A DNA stretch of 64,000 bases. It comes from Vibrio sp. S9_S30 (GTDB taxonomy: Bacteria; Pseudomonadota; Gammaproteobacteria; Enterobacterales; Vibrionaceae). Under the pieces are notes generated by a model. It worked only from the letters and a program-made list of their open reading frames with translations. It was not told where the DNA came from and ran no database searches. This document shows, in pieces, positions 34,755 through 42,555 of the stretch. The position numbers were made by a program, and so were the translations under genes. Every line of letters begins with the position of its first letter. The first letter of the stretch is position 1. The stretch covers positions 81,129 to 145,128 of the forward strand of contig NZ_JAAUWT010000016.1 of the NCBI RefSeq assembly GCF_014694455.1, given 5' to 3'.

Positions 34755-34997
34755 TTGTTGATTGATAATGGGTTTAAGCCCACGGATTACATGATTCGTG
34801 TAAACGCTGATCATGCATTTGTGGTCATTGGTTGTATAAGTACAGGTAAAAGTGACGACCCAAAAAGCTGGGGCGATGAAGCAGTAGTTTGTGATCCTTG
34901 GGATGGAAGTGCCTATCACGTATCACAAATAAAAGGAAAGATGTGGGGCGGCGGGCGCATTGCACCTAAATCGCTTTGTCGTGTAGATTCGAAATAG
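34755..34997 (+). CDS. Small ORF, C-terminal fragment of a papain-like toxin domain (possible remnant)
   Basis: An 80-codon gene starting at TTG, with AAGGA just upstream and an in-frame stop (34740) immediately before. The sequence NADHAFVVIG, then SWGDEAVVCDPWDG, looks like the His/Asp half of a papain-fold cysteine protease domain of the kind found at the C-termini of polymorphic toxins and effectors. The catalytic Cys half is not encoded, so the product is probably inactive, or the gene is a truncated remnant. A small membrane protein follows 9 bp later, as an immunity gene would. Function is inferred from motif shape only. Confidence 0.45.
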   Translation: MLIDNGFKPTDYMIRVNADHAFVVIGCISTGKSDDPKSWGDEAVVCDPWDGSAYHVSQIKGKMWGGGRIAPKSLCRVDSK

Positions 34998-35006
34998 AGG
35001 ATTGGA

Positions 35007-35276
35007 ATGTTTATATCACTATATGTATTTTCTTGGCTGACCGTGTTTGTAGGAGCGTGGTTAATCAAGTTAAACGCTCAACCATACATATTACAAGTTG
35101 CGCCATTTGTACTAGTTTTCGTGATTATGTCGTTCCTAACAGGATATGGACATAAATGGCTACTTATTGTTTTATGCGCGATAGCGATCATTGGGTTGTG
35201 TTTTGCATCTTTGCAAATTAATGGGGTTTTATCCATCGGGCATAGTGGTGTTATGGAAATCCCAAGCAAAAAGTAA
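35007..35276 (+). CDS. Small membrane protein, possible immunity protein
   Basis: An 89-residue protein with three hydrophobic helices (residues about 5-22, 27-47 and 50-68) and a short polar tail. It begins 9 bp after the toxin-like fragment with a good ribosome site (GAGGATTGGA), so the two are probably translated together, and it ends in a strong terminator. The position and the hydrophobic nature fit an immunity protein for the truncated toxin; I do not recognise a family. Confidence 0.6.
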   Translation: MFISLYVFSWLTVFVGAWLIKLNAQPYILQVAPFVLVFVIMSFLTGYGHKWLLIVLCAIAIIGLCFASLQINGVLSIGHSGVMEIPSKK

Positions 35277-35301
35277 ACGTTTGAATCATTAGCAATCTCT
35301 T

Positions 35302-35334
35302 AAGCCGTATTCAATGGAACGAATACGGCTTTTT
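35302..35334 (+). terminator. Intrinsic terminator of the small toxin/membrane-protein pair
   Basis: AAGCCGTATTC (35302-35312) pairs with GAATACGGCTT (35321-35331), followed by a T-run. Confidence 0.9.
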
Positions 35335-35405
35335 CATTTATTCGCATAGACAGTTTACTGGCTTATCCATAATCACTTTTGATGAGTACTTATACGACAT
35401 TGGTC

Positions 35406-35423
35406 TAAATTGTCGACAATTTA
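35406..35423. promoter_or_regulatory. GntR-type operator of the prp operon (site 1)
   Basis: An 18-bp perfect palindrome, TAAATTGTCGACAATTTA, sits 60-90 bases before the GntR gene. Its core ATTGTCGACAAT recurs with one change at 35471-35482. Confidence 0.75.
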
Positions 35424-35470
35424 ATTGAAAAATTAGATTTTAGAGACTAATTTGTGATCAAATATTGCCA

Positions 35471-35482
35471 ATTGTAGACAAT
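35471..35482. promoter_or_regulatory. GntR-type operator of the prp operon (site 2)
   Basis: ATTGTAGACAAT matches the core of the site at 35406-35423 in 11 of 12 positions. It overlaps an alternative ATG at 35481, which supports the later start at 35496 for the regulator. Confidence 0.7.
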
Positions 35483-35495
35483 GTGGAGCGAGGTA

Positions 35496-36176
35496 ATGTC
35501 TGTTTCCGTACCTGAGAAAGAAGCGACAAAATCGGAAAACCTAACCAGTAGCTTAGTCGAAGCGATTGTAGAAGGGCGCATTCTGCCCGGCAGCAAAATC
35601 TCGGAGCCTGAGCTTGCAAAGCGATTTAATGTCAGCCGAGGTCCACTAAGAGAAGCGATAATGCGGCTTGAAGGGCTAGGGCTGGTTGAGCGAATTCCAC
35701 ACGTGGGTGCGCGCGTTATCGAGATTTCGTTGACTCATCTATCGGAATTGTATGCCGTGCGAGAAGCGCTTGAGGGAATGGCGGCGAGGCTTGCGGCGAG
35801 GCACATTACAGATGATGAATTAGAAGCGCTTGAATCGTTATTGTCGACCCATTCCGAGCATATCCTTCAAGTAGAAGGTTCATCTTACTTTCATCAGCAC
35901 GGTGATTTTGACTTTCACTATCGCATTATTAAAGCCAGCCGAAATACGAAGCTCATCACTCTGTTGTGCGGCGAGTTGTATCACTTACTCAGAATGTACC
36001 GTTACCAATCTCCTCGGTCTCACTCACGACCAGAGCAAGCGCTGGAAGAACACAAGTTCATCTTAAGAGCCATTCGATCTCGGGATGAAGAATTAGCGGA
36101 AATGCTGATGAGAAGACACATTGCATGCAGCCGCCAACTTATCGAAGAGCAAATTCAACAGGAGAGTGAAGCATGA
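35496..36176 (+). CDS. GntR-family (FCD) regulator of the methylcitrate operon
   Basis: A 226-residue regulator with an N-terminal GntR winged helix (residues about 15-75: GRILPGSKISEPELAKRFNVSRGPLREAIMRLEGLGLVERIPHVGARV). A C-terminal FCD ligand-binding domain (residues about 80-215; DFDFHYRIIKAS and HEFILRAIRSRD-like segments) follows. It is first gene of the prp cluster and overlaps prpB by 4 bp (ATGA). Two near-identical palindromes upstream make autoregulation and control of the whole operon likely, with a propionate-pathway metabolite such as 2-methylcitrate as a candidate effector (inference). Confidence 0.92.
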   Translation: MSVSVPEKEATKSENLTSSLVEAIVEGRILPGSKISEPELAKRFNVSRGPLREAIMRLEGLGLVERIPHVGARVIEISLTHLSELYAVREALEGMAARLAARHITDDELEALESLLSTHSEHILQVEGSSYFHQHGDFDFHYRIIKASRNTKLITLLCGELYHLLRMYRYQSPRSHSRPEQALEEHKFILRAIRSRDEELAEMLMRRHIACSRQLIEEQIQQESEA

Positions 36177-37078
36177 CAAGCCCCAGAGTCTCACAAGGGA
36201 AAAAGTTTCGCTTAGCGGTGGAGAACCATCACCCGCTGCAAATTGTCGGCACCATCAATGCCTATTGCGCCATGATGGCCAAAAATACGGGGCATCAGGC
36301 GATTTATTTGTCTGGAGGGGGGATAGCCAATGCGTCATACGGGTTACCCGATTTAGGAATAACGACGTTGAATGATGTGCTGGTGGATGTGGAGCGCGTA
36401 ACCAACGCCTGTGACCTGCCTTTGCTTGTCGACATCGATACTGGATTTGGTGGCGCGTTCAATATCGCGCGCACCGTAAAGTCGATAGAAAAAGCAGGAG
36501 CCGCCGCGGTGCACATGGAAGATCAAGTCGCGCAAAAGCGATGTGGTCACAGGCCCAATAAAGCCATTGTATCCACGCAAGAAATGACCGATCGCATCAA
36601 AGCGGCTGTGGATGCAAAAAACGATGCCGATTTCGTATTAATGGCAAGAACGGATGCCCTCGCGGTAGAAGGTATGGACAGTGCCATTGAACGTTGTATT
36701 GCGTACGTTGAATCGGGCGCGGACATGTTGTTCCCCGAAGCCTTTGTGGAATTAAATCAATACCAAAGGTTGTCGGATTCGTTAGCGCAGCATTTTGGTT
36801 ACAAGGTGCCCATACTGGCCAATATTACCGAATTTGGACAAACGCCACTTTATAAAAGCGAAGTGCTGGCTGCGCATTCTGTGGATATGGTGCTTTACCC
36901 ACTCAGCGCCTTCCGAGCCATGAATAAAGCGGCCGAAATGGTGTATTCCCATTTATTGAATGAGGGCAGTCAAGAAGCTTTGACTGACCAAATGCAAACC
37001 CGAAAAGAGTTATATCAACACTTAAATTACCACGACTATGAGGACAAGCTCGACGAGTTGTTCGCAGACAAAACATAG
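36173..37078 (+). CDS. prpB: 2-methylisocitrate lyase PrpB
   Basis: A 301-residue enzyme of the isocitrate lyase/PEP mutase family that splits 2-methylisocitrate into pyruvate and succinate, the last step of the methylcitrate cycle. The catalytic loop KRCGHRPNK (Cys124) is perfectly conserved. The Mg2+ binding segment DIDTGFGG (near residue 87) and VHMEDQ (near 113) are present. It overlaps the regulator gene and precedes prpC. Confidence 0.97.
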   Translation: MTSPRVSQGKKFRLAVENHHPLQIVGTINAYCAMMAKNTGHQAIYLSGGGIANASYGLPDLGITTLNDVLVDVERVTNACDLPLLVDIDTGFGGAFNIARTVKSIEKAGAAAVHMEDQVAQKRCGHRPNKAIVSTQEMTDRIKAAVDAKNDADFVLMARTDALAVEGMDSAIERCIAYVESGADMLFPEAFVELNQYQRLSDSLAQHFGYKVPILANITEFGQTPLYKSEVLAAHSVDMVLYPLSAFRAMNKAAEMVYSHLLNEGSQEALTDQMQTRKELYQHLNYHDYEDKLDELFADKT

Positions 37079-37168
37079 ACGTACTTTATCCAATAACGTG
37101 AAGTGCTGGCGTACTGTTCACCTATAAAAATAACGAACAGGCAAAGGCAAAATGACAAGGAGTCTGTC

Positions 37169-38296
37169 ATGACAGATAAACCACTGGGTGGGGCGGGACT
37201 GCGTGGGCAAAGCGCTGGTTCAACAGCACTGTGTACCGTAGGAAAGAGCGGAACAGGGCTGACCTATCGAGGATACGACATTACGGATTTGGCTAATCAC
37301 GCTGAGTTTGAAGAGGTTGCTTATTTGTTACTACGAGGCAGGTTGCCAAACCAACAAGCACTCGATGAATACAAGTTGAATTTGAAGCGCTTAAGAGGCT
37401 TACCTGAACCACTAAAAAACGCTCTTGAATTATTGCCTGCAACTGCTCACCCAATGGATGTTATGCGAACCGGTTGTTCCGTTTTAGGCAATTTGGAAAC
37501 AGAAGTATCCTTTGATGACCAACTCATGGCCACAGAGCGAATGCTAGCGTTGTTTCCTGCGGTCATTTGTTATTGGTATCGCTTCTCGCATGATGGGGTG
37601 CGGATTGATACAGAAGATCAGAGTGAAGACAGCATTGGGGGCTATTTCCTGAAAATGCTGTCGGACGCACCAGCTTCAGAACTGCATAAAAAGGTTATGC
37701 ACTGTTCCTTGATTTTGTATGCGGAACATGAATTTAATGCGTCCACCTTTACCGCTCGGGTATGTGCCTCCACGCTCTCGGATATCCATTCATGCGTGAC
37801 TGGCGCAATCGGGACATTACGGGGTCCTTTACACGGTGGTGCCAATGAAGCCGCCATGGCGATGATAGAAAATTGGCATACACCAGAACAAGCCGAGCAA
37901 GAAATTCTTGGCATGTTGGCGCGTAAAGAGAAGATCATGGGGTTTGGGCATGCGATCTATCGTGAAAGCGACCCACGCAATGCGCTGATTAAAGCGTGGT
38001 CGAAAACGTTGTCGGAATCCGTGGGTGACACCCAGCTTTATGCCGTGAGCGAGCGAGTCGAGTCCGTCATGAAACGCGAGAAAGGCTTGTTCTGCAACGC
38101 CGATTTCTTCCATGCCTCTGCGTATCATTTTATGGGTATCCCCACCAAGTTGTTTACCCCCATTTTTGTAATGAGCCGTTTGACTGGCTGGTGCGCCCAT
38201 GTGTTCGAGCAACGAGAGAATAATCGAATCATTCGACCCAGTGCGGATTACACCGGACCAGAACATCAAGAGTGGTTGCCATTAGAGCAACGCTAA
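37169..38296 (+). CDS. prpC: 2-methylcitrate synthase PrpC
   Basis: A 375-residue citrate-synthase-fold enzyme that joins propionyl-CoA and oxaloacetate to 2-methylcitrate. AGLRGQSAGSTALCTVGKSGTGLTYRGYDI is the PrpC-like N-terminus. Catalytic residues lie in GPLHGGANEAAM, GFGHAIYRESDPR (near residue 267) and NADFFHASAYHFMGIP. I start at ATG 37169, preceded by AAGGAG; the frame opens earlier at GTG 37103 but without a site. It lies 90 bp behind prpB in the operon. Confidence 0.96.
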   Translation: MTDKPLGGAGLRGQSAGSTALCTVGKSGTGLTYRGYDITDLANHAEFEEVAYLLLRGRLPNQQALDEYKLNLKRLRGLPEPLKNALELLPATAHPMDVMRTGCSVLGNLETEVSFDDQLMATERMLALFPAVICYWYRFSHDGVRIDTEDQSEDSIGGYFLKMLSDAPASELHKKVMHCSLILYAEHEFNASTFTARVCASTLSDIHSCVTGAIGTLRGPLHGGANEAAMAMIENWHTPEQAEQEILGMLARKEKIMGFGHAIYRESDPRNALIKAWSKTLSESVGDTQLYAVSERVESVMKREKGLFCNADFFHASAYHFMGIPTKLFTPIFVMSRLTGWCAHVFEQRENNRIIRPSADYTGPEHQEWLPLEQR

Positions 38297-38339
38297 ATGC
38301 AATTAACGAATGGTAATCAGAACAGTTAAGGAATAACGA

Positions 38340-39791
38340 ATGTCACAAAATGTAGAAATCAATGAACGTCCAGCGCCTGATGAATTACTTGTCCAAATCG
38401 CCGAGTACGTCAGCAACACCGTTATTCAATCGGAAGAAGCATACAACACAGCTAGAAATTGCCTGATGGATACATTGGGGGGTGGCTTGCTCGCGCTCCG
38501 TTTCCCAGAGTGCACCAAGCATCTTGGTCCCATAGTGCCGGGCACAACGGTTAGACATGGCGCAAGGGTGCCAGGCACGAGCCATGAGCTCGACCCAATC
38601 ACCGCCGCGTTTAATATTGGTTGTATGATCCGCTGGTTGGACTTTAATGACACGTGGTTGGCTGCGGAGTGGGGGCATCCGTCAGATAATTTGGGGGGCA
38701 TTTTAGCCACCGCCGATTACTTAAGCCGAGTGGCCGTTGCTGAAGGGAAAGCGCCTCTCACTATGAAAGACGTTCTAACAGCAATGATCAAAGCGCATGA
38801 GATTCAAGGGGTGTTGGCACTCGAGAACTCCTATAACCGAGTTGGGCTGGATCACGTCTTGTTGGTGCGAGTGGCCTCGACTGCTGTGGTCACCAAAATG
38901 CTCGGAGGCAGCAAAGCGCAAATCATTGATGCGGTCTCACAGGCTTGGGTCGATGGTTGTGCATTAAGAACGTACCGACATGCGCCGAATGCCGGTTCAC
39001 GAAAGTCATGGGCGGCAGGGGACGCGACGTCACGTGCGGTACGTCTTGCGATGATCACCATGAAAGGGGAAATGGGGTTGCCATCCGTGTTAACGGCGCC
39101 GAAGTGGGGGTACTACGATGTGCTTTTCAATAGTGAACACTTTAAGGTGAATCAGCCATTTGAAAGCTACGTGATGGAAAATGTCTTATTCAAAATTTCT
39201 TTCCCCGCAGAGTTTCACTCTCAAACCGCAGTGGAATGTGCGGTGGCTTTGCACTCTGAGGTGAAAGACAGAATCGATCAGGTCAGCAAAATTGAAGTAA
39301 CGACTCATGAGTCTGCCATTCGCATTATCTCTAAATCCGGCAAGTTAGCGAACCCTGCAGACAGAGATCACTGCTTACAATACATGATTGCTGTGCCTTT
39401 GATTTACGGGGATTTGATTGCAGAACATTATGAAGATAGCTTCCATAATGGTGATCCTCGGATTGATGCGCTGCGAGAGAAAATGGTGATCATAGAGGAT
39501 TCACGCTACAGCCGGGAGTATTTGGAATCCGACAAGCGTTCGATAGCCAATGCGATACAAGTCTTTTTTGAGGATGGCACATCCACGAATAAGATTGAAA
39601 TTGAATACCCGATTGGTCATCGTCGTCGCCGTGAAGAAGGCATTCCGGTGCTGGAGCAAAAATTCCTTCGAAACCTGCAAACTCGCTTCACTGCAATGCG
39701 TTCTCAGCAACTCTTTGATTTGTGTGCAGATCAACAAGCTCTTGAAAGCACGCCTGTTCACGAGTTCATGAGCTTGTTTACCATTAATTAA
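38340..39791 (+). CDS. prpD: 2-methylcitrate dehydratase PrpD
   Basis: A 483-residue MmgE/PrpD-family enzyme that dehydrates 2-methylcitrate to 2-methyl-cis-aconitate without an iron-sulfur cluster. LDFNDTWLAAEWGHPSDNLGGILA near residue 100 and FPAEFHSQTAVECAVALH near 290 are signatures. HLLVR-like and KSWAAGDATSRAVRLA blocks are also seen. AAGGAATAACG precedes the ATG. A strong terminator hairpin follows its stop and separates it from prpE. The operon uses PrpD rather than the AcnD/PrpF pair. Confidence 0.97.
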   Translation: MSQNVEINERPAPDELLVQIAEYVSNTVIQSEEAYNTARNCLMDTLGGGLLALRFPECTKHLGPIVPGTTVRHGARVPGTSHELDPITAAFNIGCMIRWLDFNDTWLAAEWGHPSDNLGGILATADYLSRVAVAEGKAPLTMKDVLTAMIKAHEIQGVLALENSYNRVGLDHVLLVRVASTAVVTKMLGGSKAQIIDAVSQAWVDGCALRTYRHAPNAGSRKSWAAGDATSRAVRLAMITMKGEMGLPSVLTAPKWGYYDVLFNSEHFKVNQPFESYVMENVLFKISFPAEFHSQTAVECAVALHSEVKDRIDQVSKIEVTTHESAIRIISKSGKLANPADRDHCLQYMIAVPLIYGDLIAEHYEDSFHNGDPRIDALREKMVIIEDSRYSREYLESDKRSIANAIQVFFEDGTSTNKIEIEYPIGHRRRREEGIPVLEQKFLRNLQTRFTAMRSQQLFDLCADQQALESTPVHEFMSLFTIN

Positions 39792-39794
39792 CGG

Positions 39795-39823
39795 AAAAGG
39801 GAGTCGTTATCGGCTCCCTTTTT
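39795..39823 (+). terminator. Intrinsic terminator between prpD and prpE
   Basis: AAAAGGGAG (39795-39803) pairs with CTCCCTTTT (39814-39822), with a T-run. It lies only 4 bases past the prpD stop and 19 bases before prpE, so prpE may be read at lower level or have its own promoter. Confidence 0.85.
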
Positions 39824-39841
39824 ATATCGGAGGAAGAACGG

Positions 39842-41728
39842 ATGTCTACCTACGAAAAAGAATATCGGCTTTCCTGTAATGAATCGGAAGTGTTTTGGAA
39901 CAAACAAGCCCAAAACTTGGATTGGTTTCAGTTTCCCGAAACGGTGTTAAGTAAAGATGAAAATGGCATAGACCGATGGTTCGCTGATGGCGTCTTAAAT
40001 ACCTGTTGGCTTGCTCTTGACTACCATATCGAACAAGGTAACGGAAACAAAACGGCATTGATTTACGATTCACCGGTTACGGGGGCAAAGCGCAGTTACT
40101 CTTACACGCAGCTTCAAAAAGAAGTGGCTAAAACGGCAGGTATGCTGGTGAAGCTAGGCGTTGAAAAAGGTGACCGAGTCGTTATCTACATGCCAATGAT
40201 CCCTCAGGCTGCCATGGCCATGTTAGCGTGCGCCAGAATAGGGGCGATTCATTCTGTGGTATTTGGTGGTTTTGCGCCCAATGAGCTTGCTGTCCGGATA
40301 GAAGATGCGGAACCGAAAGTGGTTATGACGGCATCTTGTGGTATCGAAGTCGCCACAATACTGCCGTATAAACCCATTGTTGACCAAGCCATTATGGACA
40401 GCCGTTGGAAACCCTCTTCGGTTATCGTTTTTCAGCGTTCAGAGTGTGTGGCTTCGTTGAACCCATCGCGAGATATTGATTGGCAAGCGGCGCAGAGCTT
40501 GGCACCTATCGCTGACTGTGTCCCCGTAAATTCGACCGATCCTCTTTATATTCTTTATACCTCTGGAACAACAGGAAAACCCAAAGGCGTTGTGCGTGAT
40601 AATGGTGGTCACGCTGTTGCGATGAAGTACTCCATGTCCTGTTTGTACAACCTTCCACAAAATGGTGTGTTTTGGGCGGCGTCAGATGTGGGGTGGGTCG
40701 TGGGGCATTCTTACATTGTGTATGCTCCACTTATCCATGGTTGCACAACCCTTCTTTTTGAAGGTAAACCGATCAAAACACCTGACCCAGGCGCGTTTTG
40801 GCGAGTCTGCGAAGAGTACAGTGTGAATGTGCTCTTTTCGGCGCCAACGGCTTTCCGAGCCATTAAGAAGGAAGACCCCGAGGGAACGCACATAAAAAAA
40901 TACGACTTATCAAGTTTAAACAGCCTATTTATGGCCGGCGAAAGGTTGGATCCGCCCACTCAAGAATGGGTAGAAACATGCACTGGCAAACCTGTTATCG
41001 ATCATTGGTGGCAAACCGAAACTGGGTGGGCGATTGCGGGGAACCCTCTAGGGCTGGAAAGGTTGCCTGTTAAACATGGCAGCGCCACAAAACCCATGCC
41101 GGGCTTTCAGGTCGCGATTCTTGATGAACGCGGTCATCCTAAGGCCTATGGGCAACAAGGCTATGTCGCCATAAAACGTCCACTCCCGCCAAGTTGTTTG
41201 CCAACGATATGGCGGAATCACGACCGATTTGAATCGGGTTATTTGTCTCAGTTTCCTGAGTATTACGTTTCAGGGGATGGGGGCTATTTGGATGAAGACG
41301 GTTACTTGTTCATTATGGGGCGAGTGGATGACGTGATTAACGTGGCGGGGCATCGTCTATCCACAGGAGAAATGGAAGAGATAGTCGGTGGGCATCCCGC
41401 CGTGGCGGAATGCGCAGTCGTTGGAATACACGACGATATTAAAGGCCAAACCCCGCTGGGTTTTGTGGTGCTTAAGGACGGTGTGTCGATAACCGATGGT
41501 AACCTTGAAGAGGAATTGGTTGGTAAGGTAAGGGAAGAGATAGGCGCCGTTGCTTGCTTCAAGCACGCTTTGGTCGTGGATCGTTTACCGAAAACGAGAT
41601 CTGGAAAAATTCTTAGAAGAGTGATTCGCCAAATTGCCGATGGCGAACAATACACCGTGCCATCCACAATAGACGACCCCAACAGTTTGAATGAACTGGA
41701 AGATGTGCTTAATCAGAAAAATAGGTGA
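39842..41728 (+). CDS. prpE: Propionyl-CoA synthetase PrpE
   Basis: A 628-residue acyl-CoA synthetase of the ANL family that activates propionate with ATP and CoA. The P-loop-like LYTSGTTGKPKGVV is near residue 237, WWQTETGW near 390, DDVINVAGHRLSTGEMEE near 498 and the catalytic Lys in KTRSGKILRR near 584. Similarity to acetyl-CoA synthetase is close, but the operon context makes PrpE the best reading. CGGAGGAAG precedes ATG. An intrinsic terminator stands between it and prpD. The stop lies inside the first copy of a tandem-repeat array. Confidence 0.94.
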   Translation: MSTYEKEYRLSCNESEVFWNKQAQNLDWFQFPETVLSKDENGIDRWFADGVLNTCWLALDYHIEQGNGNKTALIYDSPVTGAKRSYSYTQLQKEVAKTAGMLVKLGVEKGDRVVIYMPMIPQAAMAMLACARIGAIHSVVFGGFAPNELAVRIEDAEPKVVMTASCGIEVATILPYKPIVDQAIMDSRWKPSSVIVFQRSECVASLNPSRDIDWQAAQSLAPIADCVPVNSTDPLYILYTSGTTGKPKGVVRDNGGHAVAMKYSMSCLYNLPQNGVFWAASDVGWVVGHSYIVYAPLIHGCTTLLFEGKPIKTPDPGAFWRVCEEYSVNVLFSAPTAFRAIKKEDPEGTHIKKYDLSSLNSLFMAGERLDPPTQEWVETCTGKPVIDHWWQTETGWAIAGNPLGLERLPVKHGSATKPMPGFQVAILDERGHPKAYGQQGYVAIKRPLPPSCLPTIWRNHDRFESGYLSQFPEYYVSGDGGYLDEDGYLFIMGRVDDVINVAGHRLSTGEMEEIVGGHPAVAECAVVGIHDDIKGQTPLGFVVLKDGVSITDGNLEEELVGKVREEIGAVACFKHALVVDRLPKTRSGKILRRVIRQIADGEQYTVPSTIDDPNSLNELEDVLNQKNR

Positions 41729-41842
41729 TTTTCTTATAGTAGGTGATTTGCTTATAATAGGTGATCCGCTTATATCGTCGATTCGTTTATTAAGGTGATC
41801 GTTTATCAAGGTAATAGTTTATCAAGGTAAATAGTTTATCAA
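41724..41842. repeat. 16-18-bp tandem repeat array at the end of prpE
   Basis: Seven degenerate units follow one another from 41724: three of 18 bp (GGTGATTTTCTTATAGTA type), three of 16 bp (GGTGATCGTTTATCAA type) and one of 17 bp. The pattern drifts from GGTGAT...CTTATAATA to GGTAATAGTTTATCAA. The first unit contains the prpE stop codon. The 41843-42034 gap holds nothing else obvious. Confidence 0.8.
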
Positions 41843-42034
41843 CGCAATTGTGCCATCTCATGCTGGCTACTATTTGAGCGCATCCAACGGGTGCGCTTTT
41901 TGATCGTAATGAATACAGCTTACTTTTGGTGACTGTTCGATAGGCTGCTGGAGAATGATGAATTTTGTAGAGCCTAGTAACTGAAAGTGACTTAGGTATA
42001 TACTTAGCGCATAAGCTTTTATTCCCATAGACTT

Positions 42035-42514
42035 ATGAGCCTCATTAAGATTCGTGCTGCCCAAGCCACCGACTTGGAAGTACTCAATGATTTTATGTAT
42101 GAACTTCACGACTTTCATCATAACGTCACCCCAGAGTTGTTTAAAACGGCCGAAGACGTCGAGCAAGAAAAAAGCATTGCTCGCTATCTCGATAATCCTG
42201 AATGTTTTGTTTATGTCGCAGTGCATCCAGAACGAGGGGCGGTTGGGTTTATTTCGGGTCATTTCTGTGAATTACAATCCTCCATCATGAAACCTGTACA
42301 AATGGGCAGCATCGACGAAATATACGTTCAGCCGGAATTTCGTCAACACGGCATTGCTACGTTATTGTTCTTGCGTCTGGAGCGTTCTTTTCAAGACTGT
42401 GGGGTGAAACAAATGTTTGTAGAAGTGTGGCAGTTCAATGAAGCGGCCTTAAACTTTTATCACAACTTAGGATTAGAGCATCATATCCATTGGATGCGAA
42501 AACCACTCAACTAG
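42035..42514 (+). CDS. GNAT-family N-acetyltransferase
   Basis: A 159-residue GNAT-fold protein. The acetyl-CoA-binding region is IDEIYVQPEFRQHGIATLLFLRLE (residues about 92-115, with the R/Q-x-x-G-x-A loop). EVWQFNEAALNFYHNLGLEH follows, a typical GNAT helix. The acceptor substrate cannot be inferred. It lies between the repeat array and a Nudix-PAP2 gene, 41 bp apart and on the same strand. Confidence 0.88.
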   Translation: MSLIKIRAAQATDLEVLNDFMYELHDFHHNVTPELFKTAEDVEQEKSIARYLDNPECFVYVAVHPERGAVGFISGHFCELQSSIMKPVQMGSIDEIYVQPEFRQHGIATLLFLRLERSFQDCGVKQMFVEVWQFNEAALNFYHNLGLEHHIHWMRKPLN

Positions 42515-42555
42515 GGTCTGATCTAATCGATTCTTAATTTTAGGGATTATACATC

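Noticed and set aside
34755..34997. Intact functional cysteine protease
   Set aside because: The catalytic Cys half is not encoded; an in-frame stop lies just before the TTG start.
39842..41728. Acetyl-CoA synthetase (acs) as the name of the last prp gene
   Set aside because: Sequence is of the same superfamily, but the place directly after prpD and its length favour prpE.
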